This document shows positions 11,206 through 23,049 of a stretch of 64,000 bases of DNA, piece after piece (the first letter of the stretch is position 1; the number at the start of each line of letters is the position of its first letter). The DNA lies in assembly GCF_036898095.1 (NCBI RefSeq), contig NC_090736.1, positions 10,589,395 through 10,653,394 of the forward strand. Reading direction: 5' to 3'. Under the pieces are notes generated by a model. That model searched no databases. It was not told the DNA's origin and saw only the letters and a list, made by a program, of their open reading frames with translations. This stretch comes from Palaemon carinicauda (Eukaryota > Arthropoda > Malacostraca > Decapoda > Palaemonidae). The position numbers and the translations under genes are program-made.

Positions 11206-11589
11206 TCGCCATTTCGTGGTTCAAGTTTCGCGGCCTCAGTGCATCGCGGAATTTCAAAAATATTCATAAAAAATTAGTAAAAATGGTGCGAGAGTTATGC
11301 TGGCCCTAGCAGAAGACAGAGTACAGTGACATCAGGTATCAACATGTAAATGGTGAGCAACTCAAAATCCACCTCTCTGATTCGCTGGCCATCTTGGCTC
11401 CAGAATCTTGCAAGTTGATTGGCTGAGATGCTTTGCCCAGCATCTCTCCCTGCCGTGCGCCTCGCGAAGGGAGACCACATTCATTGTTCTCTCTCACTTT
11501 TGCTTGTGTTGTTTAGTCTTGCCGTGTGGAGCTTTTAGCTGTTTTCTTGTGCTTTTTAGTGTAAAATAGTGCTTGTGACGCCCTTGAAA

Positions 11590-13430
11590 ATGGCTCCTAA
11601 ACGTCCTCTACCCTCTACATCCTCTAGTGAATCCAAGAAGAGAAAAATGATGACTGTGAATGAGAAAGTGAAATTATTGGACATGCTTAAGGCAGGCAGT
11701 AGCTATGCGTCTGTTGCCCTGATTTACTAAGTGAATGAGTCAACGGTTCCCTACATAAAAAAAAGATAAAATGAAAATACGTAAAGTGTCCTCAATAACG
11801 TTCTCCAAGGACACTTAAGCGCATTGTGACTCCTCGTAATAAGACGATTGTACAAATGGAGAATGCGTTATCAATGTGGATATTGGACTCAAGACCAACA
11901 TTATTCGAACCAAAGCCAAAACCCTGTATGATAGCCTAGTTCCTGAAGGAAAATCAAACGAAGACAACGAAGGTGGTGGTGACGACGAATAAGATGATCC
12001 TGCCCCACGAGAAAAGTGGTTTTGTTGCCAGCAAGGGCTGGTTTGAGAAATTCAAGGGGAGGTTTGGCCTTCGCAGTGTTCCTTTGTATGGAGAGGCCGC
12101 CTCAGCAGACCAAGAAGCACCTCTTCGTTACGTCGAGGACGAGTTCCTGTAATTAATTAAAGAAGGTGGCTATCTCCCAGAGCAGGTGTTCAGTATGGAT
12201 GAGACTGGCCTCTTCTGAAGTGGATGCCTTCCCGGACGTTCCTTTACAAGGACGAAGTGAAGAAGCCAGGGCTCAAGGCCCACAAAGATCGCGTCACTCT
12301 CCTCATGTGCGGGAATGCCGCGGGCTTCATGCTCAAGCCCCGGCGTAATTTACAAGTCCTTGAATCCTCGGACTTTGAAAAACAAAAACAAATCCTTGCT
12401 GCCCATCTACTGAATGAGTAATAAAAAGGTATGGATAACCAAAGCCCTCACACTCAACTGGTTCGTGAACTGCTTTATCCCGCAGGTGAAGCTGTACCTC
12501 GCGGAGAATGGGCTGCCCTTTAAGGTCCTCCTCTTGATGGACTGTGCATGATGACATGCAACGGATCTCCATTATGACAGGGTCCAAGTGGAGTTTCTGC
12601 CCCCCCAACACCACTTCACTCATACAACCAATGGATCAGGGGGTCATTCGGCCCTTCAAGGCCCTCTACACGCGGTCCACAATGGAGGGCCTCAAACTCC
12701 TCCATCGACGGAGGCGACGAGGATTTCAGCCTTAAGAGATATTGGCGGGAATACAACATTGCAACGTGCCTGACCAATATTCAGAAAGCTCTTTAGGAGG
12801 TGAAACAGCAAACATTGAATGCAAGTTGGAGAAAATTGTGGCCAGATGTTGTTCATGACTACGAGGGATTTATGCCAGACGAAGTTCACCACTCCACTGT
12901 AGATAAGGCTGTGAGGCTGGCACGGTTAGTAGCCAACGAAGGTTTCTCTGACATGACGATGGGTGACATTAACTCATTGATCGAGTGCTACTCGGAGCCC
13001 CTAACCGACGAGTACCTTGTCGAATTTACAAGATCAGCGAGTAAGGAAGGAGAAGAGGCAGCTGATGTCGTCACAGAACGTGGCCTTACCTTGGACAACC
13101 TGCAAGAGCTCTGCAACAAAGGGCGCTGGAAATAGACGATAATATGGTCAGAGCCATCGTATTTAGTAACCGTATTGAAGGTGTAATGGCGTTGTACAAG
13201 AGCATCTTTGCTCAGATGAAAAAACAACGTCAACAACTTCCCATCACGATGTTCCTAGTACGCTGAAAACCTTCTGCAGAAGCATCAGATACTCCTCCTG
13301 CTGCCTCTCCGGCTTCCCACCGAGCCACTACGCCACCTCTTGCAGTTTCTCCAGCTCTATTGGAAACTGTTGTTGACGATCCACTGCCTCTATCAACTGA
13401 TGATGAGGCATCACTTGAGGAGCAGTAAAG
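11590..13430 (+). pseudogene. Tigger-like transposase pseudogene
   Basis: The ATG at 11590 starts MAPKRPLPSTSSSESKKRK and then a helix-turn-helix segment with VNEKVKLLDMLKAGSSY (CENP-B/Tigger type), stopped after about 46 codons. DDE-domain pieces follow: MDETGLFWKWMP near 12195 with the first catalytic Asp (in a shifted frame), a degraded LLMDC second Asp region near 12535, and CPPNTTSLIQPMDQGVI near 12600 with the third Asp. A C-terminal piece, 12800-13135, reads LNASWRKLWPDVVHDY. Many stops and frameshifts make it inactive. The Tigger/JRK assignment rests on the MDQGVI and LWPD motifs. Confidence 0.8.
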
Positions 13431-13569
13431 CTCTCATTGACCTATGCAGTAAATCATCTTGATCTTCTTCTCCTCCATCATACTGCACAGGTGTTTCATC
13501 GACATTTATCAAGATCATCGTCATTGTTAGAGGCGAGTTATGTATCTGGTTATAAGAATAAAAGTTCTA

Positions 13570-13740
13570 AAAAATGGATTTTAACGAAGGAAAAATCTAT
13601 TTCTGGGCAAGGGACCTGTGTCGCCCAGTGAAATGCTCTTTAAAGCACCATTTTTAAGGTATAAATACTGCTAAATATACCATAGAAAAAAGTTGCATGG
13701 AATGCCAGGAATATACCAGAGGTCCCTTTCCAATTAGACT
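13570..13740. repeat. Possible MITE end related to the foldback element
   Basis: 'gaaggaaaaatctatttctg' is close to the reverse complement of the right flank of the foldback element at 60440-60460 ('cccaaaaatagatttttcc'). It then diverges. The full extent is unclear. Confidence 0.35.
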
Positions 13741-14080
13741 TCTCCCTCCTCAAAATTCCCTGTTACTAGGAGGTGTAGTTCACTACAGCTACTGACCCTA
13801 CATACAGTATACGTAATGTATTAAATACTGTATTTATATTACAGTATTTATACAGTACGGTACTTTATTTTATTTACAGTATATAATTTATTTTATCAAT
13901 ATTTACTTACATGATTCTTTAATGTTCTAATGATAACATATGCATTTATAGGGTTAATATGCACTTATTGTTATTATATATACATGTACATGTACACAAA
14001 AAAATGTACATATTCCAAAAATAGGGAGGGAACTTACTTCACGGTTTTTCACCTATCGCGGTCGGTTCTGGTCCCCATTA

Positions 14081-14654
14081 ACCATGCTAAGTAAGGGATT
14101 ATGTAGGCCACTTTGGTAGGGTTGTAGCTCTTCAACACCACCGAGTGATCTACTAGAAGAGGGCAAAAATGCTGGAGAGCTAGAAAGGCTGCTTTCAGCT
14201 CCAAAACTTTATTTGGTCTCTGCACTTCTGCTTGGATCATTTTTTGGCGAAGGCAAGCTCCCCAACCTTCATTGGATGCGTGTGTGATTAGCAAGAATTC
14301 CGAAGAAGTTTTCAAGAGTAGCAACCTTTTTGGAGTTTTGACTTGACTTGTTCAACTACCATTTTAAGTCATTAAGAATTGTAACACTTTTGGCACCAGT
14401 AAGAAGGGAGGGTTGAGATGTTGAGACCATCACCCTTTTAGCTCCCGCTGAAATGACCGAAGGTGAAGGCGACAGCCTATTACTAGGCTCTCTAAGGATT
14501 TCAGGTACCCTAGTAGCTTCTGCCACTGATTTTCCGGCAGATGGGGTTGGCGAAGGAAGGGGAGAAGCACCTTTCTTAGGAGGGATATCCTGTCCTGAGA
14601 TGGATATATGTTCCTGAGGACCCTTTGTTTTTCACCTTTGAATAACATAATCAA
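14081..14654 (-). pseudogene. Minus-strand DIRS remnant: RT thumb and RNase H start
   Basis: Read from 14654 downward: ENQWQKLLGYLKSLESLVIGCRLHLRS (split here only by frame; an RT thumb segment like LLGHLASLE...GRLHLRPLQ of the other copies), then FLLITHASNEGWGACL and VLELKAAFLALQHFCPLL, with VVLKSYNPTKVAYI of RNase H. The active-site DAS has become HAS. The sequence breaks at about 14081, next to the Tigger right end. Confidence 0.7.
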
Positions 14655-16949
14655 TATGAATTAAATGAAATTTGCAAAAGCAAAGATAAATAGAAGGCTG
14701 GACTGAATAAAAACACTGCATACAGCTCTGAAATACACTACCTGGTAATCTGGAAACTACCTACCAATGTACTACTTTCCCAAAGATTAAGATAACCAAA
14801 ATTGTATACAAGACTAATATATTTGTAAATGAATATGTGAATGCCATAGATTTTTTAATACAAGTCGACAAGTGTAATAGTTTTTGAAATATTTACGGAT
14901 CCTTAATTTCCTGGACAACAATTATCTACTGCTGAAAGATTTCCTTAGGTATATTACCCTTATGTTAAAGTGTATCTTGCTATGCTGTCCATATGCTATT
15001 TGTGTTGCCTTACATTAAACTTGGTTGGAATTTGAGCATTGTGAGGTCAACATTTATCTGTTTGTCCCTGTCTGCTTCGGTACTTTTCTATTCCTTTTGT
15101 GCTGTTTTTGGATCATGTATACTGTATTGAGATAGTCCTTCCCTTGAATGTAATGAGTGGTATGTATGTCAATACCCAGTGCCTTTGGTTTCCTGTGATG
15201 TTACTTGTACTGTATTGCTTATGTAAGCTCTTTAATAGCATTACCTGTTAAGAATTCTCAGTGTTGGGCCTCTTTCCTCTTATTTTTACCATCCTAATAG
15301 CTAATCAAGCCACGAAACTTCACTCAAAGTAAGAACTCATATCTTTTAAGAAATTATGTCTTATTATTACCTCTGCAAACAAAGTTGGGAGGAGTTATGT
15401 TTTTGCCGTATGTTTGTCTGTTTGTTTGTTTGTGAACAACTTGTTGGCCACAGGGATTACAGTAATTATGTCGAGATGTGGAAGTGATTCAATTTTGGAA
15501 GTCCAAGGCCGAGGTCGACTTAATTAACCTTGTCTCACACACTTCAAATCTCTATCCATCAATAATTTTATCTGTCCCTGATGTAGACATGCAAGAAGTG
15601 TGCTTTTTTTTCTTTGTAACGCTCCACGTTTTGAGTGGGGTATTGTTTCTACAGGATTTCTGATTTTCTTTCCTGTGTAAACTCGCGGGATTTTTCTAGT
15701 GGAGGAACTGTGGGTTTAGTCTACTTGAGAAGAGTTCTCTGGTTAGACTACACCTTCATTACGAGTCAAGGTTTTGCTACCTGATCCTTGCCTAGGAAGT
15801 GGAGAAAGCAGATGAATGGCCAGAGGAAGATGAAAGCGGTACATTGTTCCATTATGGACTAGAGAGGAGTCCTTCCTTAAAGCATACTCCTCCCATAACT
15901 GGTGACTTGTCATCAAGCTATAGTTTTTACTACTGTATTAGGATGGATTTTAACCATTAAATACTTTTCTTCCTCCATTCTTTACTGCCTTTTTACATAT
16001 ACTTGGTCAGCTACAGGGATTCACTGGGTAAAGACTTAGCAGGATTTTTTGGTTTGCATTATGGGTAGTATGTTATTTTCTTGAATGTGAACTTGAATCC
16101 CAGACACTGGATAATCTTTTAAATCCTTAATAGGTAATCATAAAAATACAGTATTGCTGTTCTCTCGTCCCTTCTGTCCATTAGAAGAAATGCTTCTTTT
16201 ATTTAGGGGCCCTAATATCTACATCCCTGTCAAATGACCAAAGGTATGAGGTAAATTCTTGGGTTGTTACAAAGTAATAGGGTTTTCCTTTGATTAAAAG
16301 TTTATTTTCCTCCCGATTTGCTTCTTCTGTATGGAAATCAAGTATTCTTCATTATTACCTTGAATTTCCATGTCCATTGACAGTTTAACCTTTGCTGTCA
16401 GTGATTCCTCTCGAGTCGGTGCTAGTTACACAGCTCCTTTGTAGCTTTCTAGGTACTGTTTTGTCCTCCATTCATCCGAAAAGGAAATATATTGTCCTTC
16501 AATCTTCCAGTTTTAGACTATATGCGCTCCCTTTCTTATATGCTACATTTACTTATTTTGGAAATACAGTAAACAATCAGAGCCAATTTCTTTAGTCGAG
16601 CCTTACAGCATTGACTATCTCTTTACCATGCCCTCTAGTGAGGTTTGAGTTGGTATTAAGTTAGAGGTCGTCTCTAACTTATTCTCTTTCTTGGGTTAAG
16701 GTAGCCAACTGGAAACATCCCTGCCTGGTAATCTGTTGGATGGGCGTGTTTGAGACACGCTCAAGTCTGATTATTTCTTGTAGTGTCTTTAACCTCACCA
16801 TCCATGTGAGCTAGGGATTGGTGGTTTGGAGAGCTTATATGTCTACCTGCTGAGTAATAAGCAGCCATTGCCTGGCTCTCCCTGTTCCAAGCTTGATGGA
16901 GAGGGGCTTGGGTGTTGATCATATGTAAATATAGCTAGTAGGTTGGCAA
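14655..16949. other. Unassigned non-coding sequence
   Basis: No gene was recognised in about 2.3 kb. Short open frames (15478-15663, 16392-16595) show no family motif and are not supported as genes. The sequence may be BTAF1 upstream DNA or intron 1. A possible widespread repeat lies at 15361-15560. Confidence 0.5.
15361..15560 (+). repeat. Possible dispersed invertebrate repeat
   Basis: 'acctctgcaaacaaagttgg', a 'tgtttgtttgtttg' run and 'gaacaacttgttggccaca' resemble a repeat common in many marine animals, from memory of its consensus. Only this one copy is in the window, so this is weak. Confidence 0.35.
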
Positions 16950-17700
<751 letters not shown>

Positions 17701-18150
17701 TACTATGTAGTCAGTCTCTAGGGCACTGTCACTGTCCCATGCCTCATCCATTCATGAACAATTTTTAAACCTACATGCCAAGTTTCTTCTCTTAACTGCT
17801 GGCAATCTAGCTTGGCACCTCCCCTTTTACCCTTGTTTTACTCATGATGGTTTTTCAAGAGATACCTGGATTCCACTTGTTTTTTAACACATGCCATTGG
17901 CTTATTGTGGTTGCTTAAGCCTTTGTTAGGGGATTCAGGGTTTCTTCACCTCTTTGTCCTCTCAGCTGTTGAGAGCCCAACTTTTGTACATAATGGTCTG
18001 GCAGATGTAGGAGAGTTCCATAATTAAGCAACTTTCTGAAAACTGAGGTCTGGTGATGTGTTCTGTGTGTCCCATCTCAATTAGGAGGGGATGGATGTCC
18101 AGCGACATCATTTCCGTTCTCCAAATAACAAAGGAGAGTCTCTAGAACCA
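17701..18150. other. Unassigned sequence
   Basis: Nothing recognised between the SINE-like copy and DIRS-2. Confidence 0.5.
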
Positions 18151-18330
18151 TTTTTAAATATTAAACTTAGCCGGTGAATATATAATAGCTGCAACTCTGC
18201 GGCTCGACAGACAACATACTCAAAAAACTCGCGAGCGATCGCTATGCAGGTTGCGGGTGTGCCCACCAGCGCCAACTGTCGGCCAGATACCATTCTCGAA
18301 TGTAAACAAAACCTTCAATTCTTCTCTGTC
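18151..18330 (+). repeat. DIRS-2 left inverted terminal repeat
   Basis: About 180 bp, nearly exactly the reverse complement of 24474-24676: 'actcgcgagcgatcgctatg' and 'gttgcgggtgtgcccaccag' both recur inverted. Flanking DNA on the left is 'tctagaacca'; no direct target duplication is seen, as expected for DIRS. Confidence 0.93.
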
Positions 18331-18528
18331 GACGTTGACGACAAGACGTACTTATACTCGCTGTAGAACCTGGAGTTTTCCCATCATCTTTGGTGAAGTA
18401 CTTTATTTTGGTTTGAGCTTTCGCAGTACAGGTGTTTTTCCTCAACATAAACTCTTGAACTCTTTATTGAATCGGATTATTTGTTGATGACTTGGATTGT
18501 TTTTGGAATTTTCTTTGACTAATTCAAA

Positions 18529-20991
18529 ATGGCTGACCCTTCTCAAGTACCTAGGTTTCGAAAGTGTAATGCTAGGGACTGTAATAGCCGTCTTCCAAAG
18601 GCTTCTCTCGACCCTCATACTGTTTGTTCCAATTGTCGGGGTAAAACCTGTCAATTGGGAGATCGGTGTGAGGAATGCGTGGGCCTTTCGGAATTCGATT
18701 TTATCGAATATGATAAGTACACACGCAGACTAGAGAGAGATAGGGTAAGGAGAAGTTCTTCTAGGTCCGTAGATTTTTCCTCTCCACATGCCCCTGAACC
18801 TAATCCTTCCCCTGTAGTGGTTGTTCCTAACCCCCCTTCTAGCACTCAGGAACCGTCGATGCAAGACATGTTACGTGCTATCCATGCCTTGGGGGAGAGG
18901 GTTGAAGCGTTAGCAAGTGACCGTAATCAACTCATGGCTGACGTGAAGGAACTTAAGTGCCACAGTGCCACGGCGGAAAGTGGGAAAGTGATTAGTGCGC
19001 AAAGTGTTGTGAACAGTGTTGCGACCGAGGGTTCGTCTGTTCGTGCCTGTCGTTCACCTAGTCCGGGACCTCTTGCAAGCTCCCAAGCCCAGGGGAGAAG
19101 CAATGTCGTACGACTTATGGGTTCGAGAGGCCTTGATCAGCGAACAGACGTTCCCTCTATGGTATCAGGCGTATCTCGTCAAGATCGCCCCTACCATAAG
19201 ACGAGAGAGCCCATTTTTACCTCGTCGTCCGAAGGCGTTTCACGCAAGAAACCATGGAGCAAGGTTTCTAGGCCTTTGAAACGCAAGTCGGTCCCTTCAG
19301 GACAGGTCCAACGTCCCGGATGTAGTCATTGGGACAGTTCGGACCCGTTGCTGTCATCTGATGACTGCTCGCCGCCTAAGCAAGGCAAAATTGTGCCGTC
19401 TCAGACGCTAACCCCGGCTGTTACCGCACCCGTTACCGTAGACCCTAAATGGGTTATACTGCAGGACATGCAGTCTAAACTTGCGTCCCTTATGGAAGAT
19501 TACAACGCAGAGAAGGTTTCCGTTGAACCTAGCCGTTTATCTCATGGAGATCCTGGCCGTCAGCCACCCAAGCGTTCTGTTGTGCGTCCTGTTGACGTTG
19601 GTGTTGCCAGTTCACGTCAACCAGTTGTGGTTGTACCACACCCGATGCGGTCTCGTGTGGACTTTCAACCTAATGTGGACGTTAAGCAACTCACTGATGC
19701 GCCTGGTGACGTTCTGGACGTTCGCCAACCATCAGAGTTGACTTGTTTTGACGCGGTGCGTCAACCTCCGCAACCTAGAGTTGTTTTGACTGCACAACCC
19801 AGGCGGTCTAAGCAATCTCGGGTGGACGCTGTGCGTCCTCACGCACCTGTTGTTGTTGTTGACAGTTCCCAGACTGTTCAGCAGTTTCAGGACGCTGCGT
19901 CCTGCTCCGTCACTTATGCACCGGTGCGGGCGGATGCTGCGTGTCAAGCATTGCCTACCCCTGTGCTTGTTTCTCATCAGTTATCAGATGAGGAACTTTC
20001 GGATGAGGACGTTGCTGACCCTCAGCCTGAGGATCATCCTTCAGATATTGATGAGCCTAGAGCAGTTCCGCCATCTATGAACTTTAAGAAAGTCATGCTC
20101 ATCTTTAAAGAGTTGTTCCCTGAACACTTTGTCTCTGTGGCTCCTCGTTCGCCGCCGTCTGAGTTTGTTTTAGGCGTTCCTGCTGCCATGCCAGCCTTTA
20201 CGAAACTCGTTCTCTCTCGCTCATCCAAGAGAGCTTTACGGCTGTTAGGCGATTGGTTAGAAACCAAGAGGAGTTTAGGGAAGACTTCCTTTGCCTTCCC
20301 ACCAACTAAACTCTCGTCTAGATCGAGCGTCTGGTATGCCATGGGAGAAGTTCTCGGCTTGGGAGTTCCTGCCTCTGCCCAGGGCGACTTCTCAAGTCTT
20401 GTAGACTCTCCCCGCCGCCTAGCCATGAGACGCTCGAAGATTAGTTGGTCATCCTCAGACCTGGACCATCTACTTAAGGGCATCTTTAGGGCTTTTGAAG
20501 TTTTTAACTTCCTTGACTGGTGTTTGGGAGCCCTGAGTAGGAAAATCTCATCAGCCGATAGAGATGTTTCCTTACTCATCATGTCCTGCATGGATAAGGC
20601 CATCCGCGATGGATCCAACGAGCTCTCCGCCTCGTTTACGTCAGGAGTCCTAAAGAAACGAGAGTCTCTGTGCTCTTTTCTGTCAGCAGGAGTGACGCCC
20701 TGTCAACGATCTGAGCTACTCTTTGCCCCTTTATATAAGTTCTTGTTTCCTGAACTTTTGGTTAAAGAAATTTCGTTATCCCTTGTGCAGAAGGATACCC
20801 ATGACTTGGTTGCGTCCTCGGCTCGCAAAGGGACCCCTTCGTCTGCCTTGTCTGCTAGACCTAGGATAGACACGCCAGCGTCCAGGTTTATTCCGCCCTT
20901 TCGTGGCAGAGCCCCCAGCAGGGGAAGTACTCGTGCCGAAGGAAAGAGAGGAAAGAGGAAAGGAACCAAGTCCTCGCGAGGCAGAGTCTGA
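18529..20991 (+). CDS. DIRS-2 gag-like protein, 820 aa, intact
   Basis: Putative structural and RNA-binding protein of the element. The N-terminus carries Cys13, Cys18, His30, Cys33, Cys36, Cys41, Cys47 and Cys50 (DPHTVCSNCRGKTC core), a likely zinc-binding module. Residues about 111-145 (MLRAIHALGERVEALASDR) should form a coiled coil. The middle is low-complexity, rich in VVV, DAVRQP and SSRQ repeats. A helical part with DWLETKRSLGKTSFAFPP follows, and the tail is Arg/Lys/Ser/Gly-rich (RGKRKGTKSSRGRV). The start at 18529 is the first ATG after the leader and directly precedes the Cys module. The last 89 nt overlap the RT frame in the +1 frame. Family assignment rests on position and motifs. 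Confidence 0.85.
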   Translation: MADPSQVPRFRKCNARDCNSRLPKASLDPHTVCSNCRGKTCQLGDRCEECVGLSEFDFIEYDKYTRRLERDRVRRSSSRSVDFSSPHAPEPNPSPVVVVPNPPSSTQEPSMQDMLRAIHALGERVEALASDRNQLMADVKELKCHSATAESGKVISAQSVVNSVATEGSSVRACRSPSPGPLASSQAQGRSNVVRLMGSRGLDQRTDVPSMVSGVSRQDRPYHKTREPIFTSSSEGVSRKKPWSKVSRPLKRKSVPSGQVQRPGCSHWDSSDPLLSSDDCSPPKQGKIVPSQTLTPAVTAPVTVDPKWVILQDMQSKLASLMEDYNAEKVSVEPSRLSHGDPGRQPPKRSVVRPVDVGVASSRQPVVVVPHPMRSRVDFQPNVDVKQLTDAPGDVLDVRQPSELTCFDAVRQPPQPRVVLTAQPRRSKQSRVDAVRPHAPVVVVDSSQTVQQFQDAASCSVTYAPVRADAACQALPTPVLVSHQLSDEELSDEDVADPQPEDHPSDIDEPRAVPPSMNFKKVMLIFKELFPEHFVSVAPRSPPSEFVLGVPAAMPAFTKLVLSRSSKRALRLLGDWLETKRSLGKTSFAFPPTKLSSRSSVWYAMGEVLGLGVPASAQGDFSSLVDSPRRLAMRRSKISWSSSDLDHLLKGIFRAFEVFNFLDWCLGALSRKISSADRDVSLLIMSCMDKAIRDGSNELSASFTSGVLKKRESLCSFLSAGVTPCQRSELLFAPLYKFLFPELLVKEISLSLVQKDTHDLVASSARKGTPSSALSARPRIDTPASRFIPPFRGRAPSRGSTRAEGKRGKRKGTKSSRGRV

Positions 20992-23049
20992 CTGCCCGCA
21001 GCTTCAGACAGCAGTAGGTGCCAGACTCAAGAACTTCTGGCAAGCCTGGGAGAAGAGAGGCGCAGATCAACAGTCTGTGAGGTTGCTCAGAGAGGGGTAC
21101 AAAATCCCATTTGTACGCAAACCTCCTCTAGCGACGTCCCCCATCGATCTCTCTCCCAGGTACCGAGAGGAAGCAAAGAGACAAGCCCTGAAACAAGAAG
21201 TGCCTCTTTTGCTAGAGAAGGGAGCGGTGGTCAAAGTCTCGGACCTTCAATCACCGGGGTTTTACAACCGTCTCTTCCTAGTACCGAAGAAGACAGGAGG
21301 TTGGAGACCGGTGCTAGACGTCAGTGCTCTGAATGTCTTTGTCACAAAGACAAAGTTCACCATGGAGACCACGAAGTCAGTTTTAGCAGCGGTCAGAAAG
21401 GGAGACTGGATGGTCTCTCTCGACCTAAGAGACGCTTACTTCCACATCCCCATTCACTCAGATTCCCAACCTTTTCTGAGATTTGTGTTCGACAATGTGG
21501 TGTACCAGTTTCGGGCCCTGTGCTTTGGCCTAAGTCCTGCTCCTCTCGTGTTTACGAGGCTTATGAGGAATGTGGCAAAATTCCTTCATTTATCGGGTAT
21601 CCGAGCCTCCCTTTATTTGGACGACTGGCTTCTCAGAGCCTCGTCCAGTCATCGCTCTCTGAAGGATCTCAATTGGACTTTAGATCTGACCAAGGAATTG
21701 GGACTTCTGGTCAACTTGGAAAAGTCCCAGCTGATCCCATCCCAAACTATTCTGTATTTAGGGATGGAGATTCGCAGTCCAGTTTTTCGGGCTTTTCCGT
21801 CGGCCCCCAGAATAGATCAAGCCCTGCTCGTAATCCAAAAGATGTTGAAGAGAGAACGTTGCTCAGTCAGGAATTGGATGAGTCTGATAGGAACTCTATC
21901 ATCCCTGGAGCAGTTTGTCTCGCTAGGAAGGCTACACCTCCGACCTCTACAATTCCATCTAGCTTTTCACTGGAAAAAGGACAAGACGCTAGAGGCGGTC
22001 TCGATCCCGATTTCCGAAAAAGTAAAGACTTGCCTGAATTGGTGGAAAGACAATATCAGTCTACGAGAGGGACTTCCCCTAGCAGTTCAGAAACCAAACC
22101 ACGTCCTCTTCTCAGACGCATCGGATTTGGGTTGGGGTGCGACACTGGACGGTCGGGAATGCTCAGGTCTGTGGACCTCAAGTCAGAGGAGCATGCATAT
22201 CAACGGCAAGGAGCTTTTGGCAGTTCACCTGGCCTTGATAAGCTTCGAGAGTCTCCTTCTAGACAAAGTGGTGGAGGTCAACTCGGACAACACCACAGCC
22301 TTGGCGTACATTCCAAACAAGGAGGTACCCACTCTCTGACACTGTACGAGATCGCAAGGGACCTGCTCATCTTGTCAAGAGATCGAGGCATCTCCCTAGT
22401 GACGAGGTTTATCCAGGGCGACTTGAACGTTCTAGCAGACTGTCTCAGTCGGAAAGGTCAGGTTATTCCAACCGAATGGACCCTCCACAAGGATGTGTGC
22501 AAGAGGCTTTGGGCGACTTGGGGTCAACCCACCATAGACCTCTTTGCAACCTCGATGACCAAGAGGCTTCCAATCTATTGCTCTCCAGTCCCAGACCCAG
22601 CAGCAATACATATAGATGCCTTTCTCCTAGACTGGTCTCACCTAGACCTTTACGCATTCCCACCATTCAAGATTGTCAACAAGGTACTGCAGAAGTTCGC
22701 CTCTCATGAAGGGACAAGGTTGACGTTAGTTGCTCCCCTCTGGCCCGCGAGAGAATGGTTCACTGAGGTACTTCGATGGCTGGTAGACTTTCCAAGAAGT
22801 CTTCCTCTAAGAGTAGACCTATTACGTCAGCCACACGTAAAGAAGGTACTCCAAAGCCTCCACGCTCTTCGTCTGACTGCCTTCAGACTATCGAAAGACT
22901 CTCGAGAGCTAGAGGCTTTTCGAAGGAGGCAGCCAGTGCAATTGCAGGAGCGAGGAGAGCTTCTACCATTAGAGTTTACCAATCGAAGTGGGAAATCTTC
23001 CGAGACTGGTGCAAGTCAGTTTCTGTATCCTCGTCCAGTACCTCTGTAG
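20903..23049 (+). pseudogene. DIRS-2 reverse transcriptase/RNase H, one frameshift
   Basis: RT motifs in order: GYKIPFVRKPPL, FYNRLFLVPKKTGGWRPVLD, VSLDLRDAYFHIPIH (motif A), FGLSPAPLVFTRLM, YLDDWLL (catalytic, 21616) and GLLVNLEKSQLIPS. RNase H follows: LFSDASDLGWGATLDG (22114), HINGKELLAVHLAL and VNSDNTTALAYI. A 1-nt loss near 22311 shifts the frame; coding continues with QGGTHSLTLYE, FIQGDLNVLADCLSRKG, YCSPVPDPAAIHIDAF and LDLYAFPPF to 23049. The frame has no ATG for about 150 codons and overlaps gag, so frameshifting or a non-AUG start is likely. The last 274 nt overlap the recombinase frame. Confidence 0.9.

Larger units (their letters stand above)
11206..14078 (+). mobile_element. Tigger-like (pogo/Tc1-mariner group) DNA transposon, decayed
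   Basis: It contains a broken transposase (11590-13430). The left end 'ccctcgccatttcgtggttc' resembles Tigger-type terminal repeats. The right end, near 14040-14078, has 'ttcacctatcgcgg' and 'tctggtcccc', a degraded counterpart, and seems to lack its outermost bases. The transposon sits immediately after a LINE-type TAA tail. Confidence 0.75.

Noticed and set aside
20034..20618. Minus-strand open frame of 194 codons
   Set aside because: Antisense shadow of the intact DIRS-2 gag.
18529..20991. ATG at 18529 as the missing first coding exon of BTAF1
   Set aside because: The ATG is followed by a continuous 820-codon frame belonging to the DIRS-2 element bounded by its ITRs.
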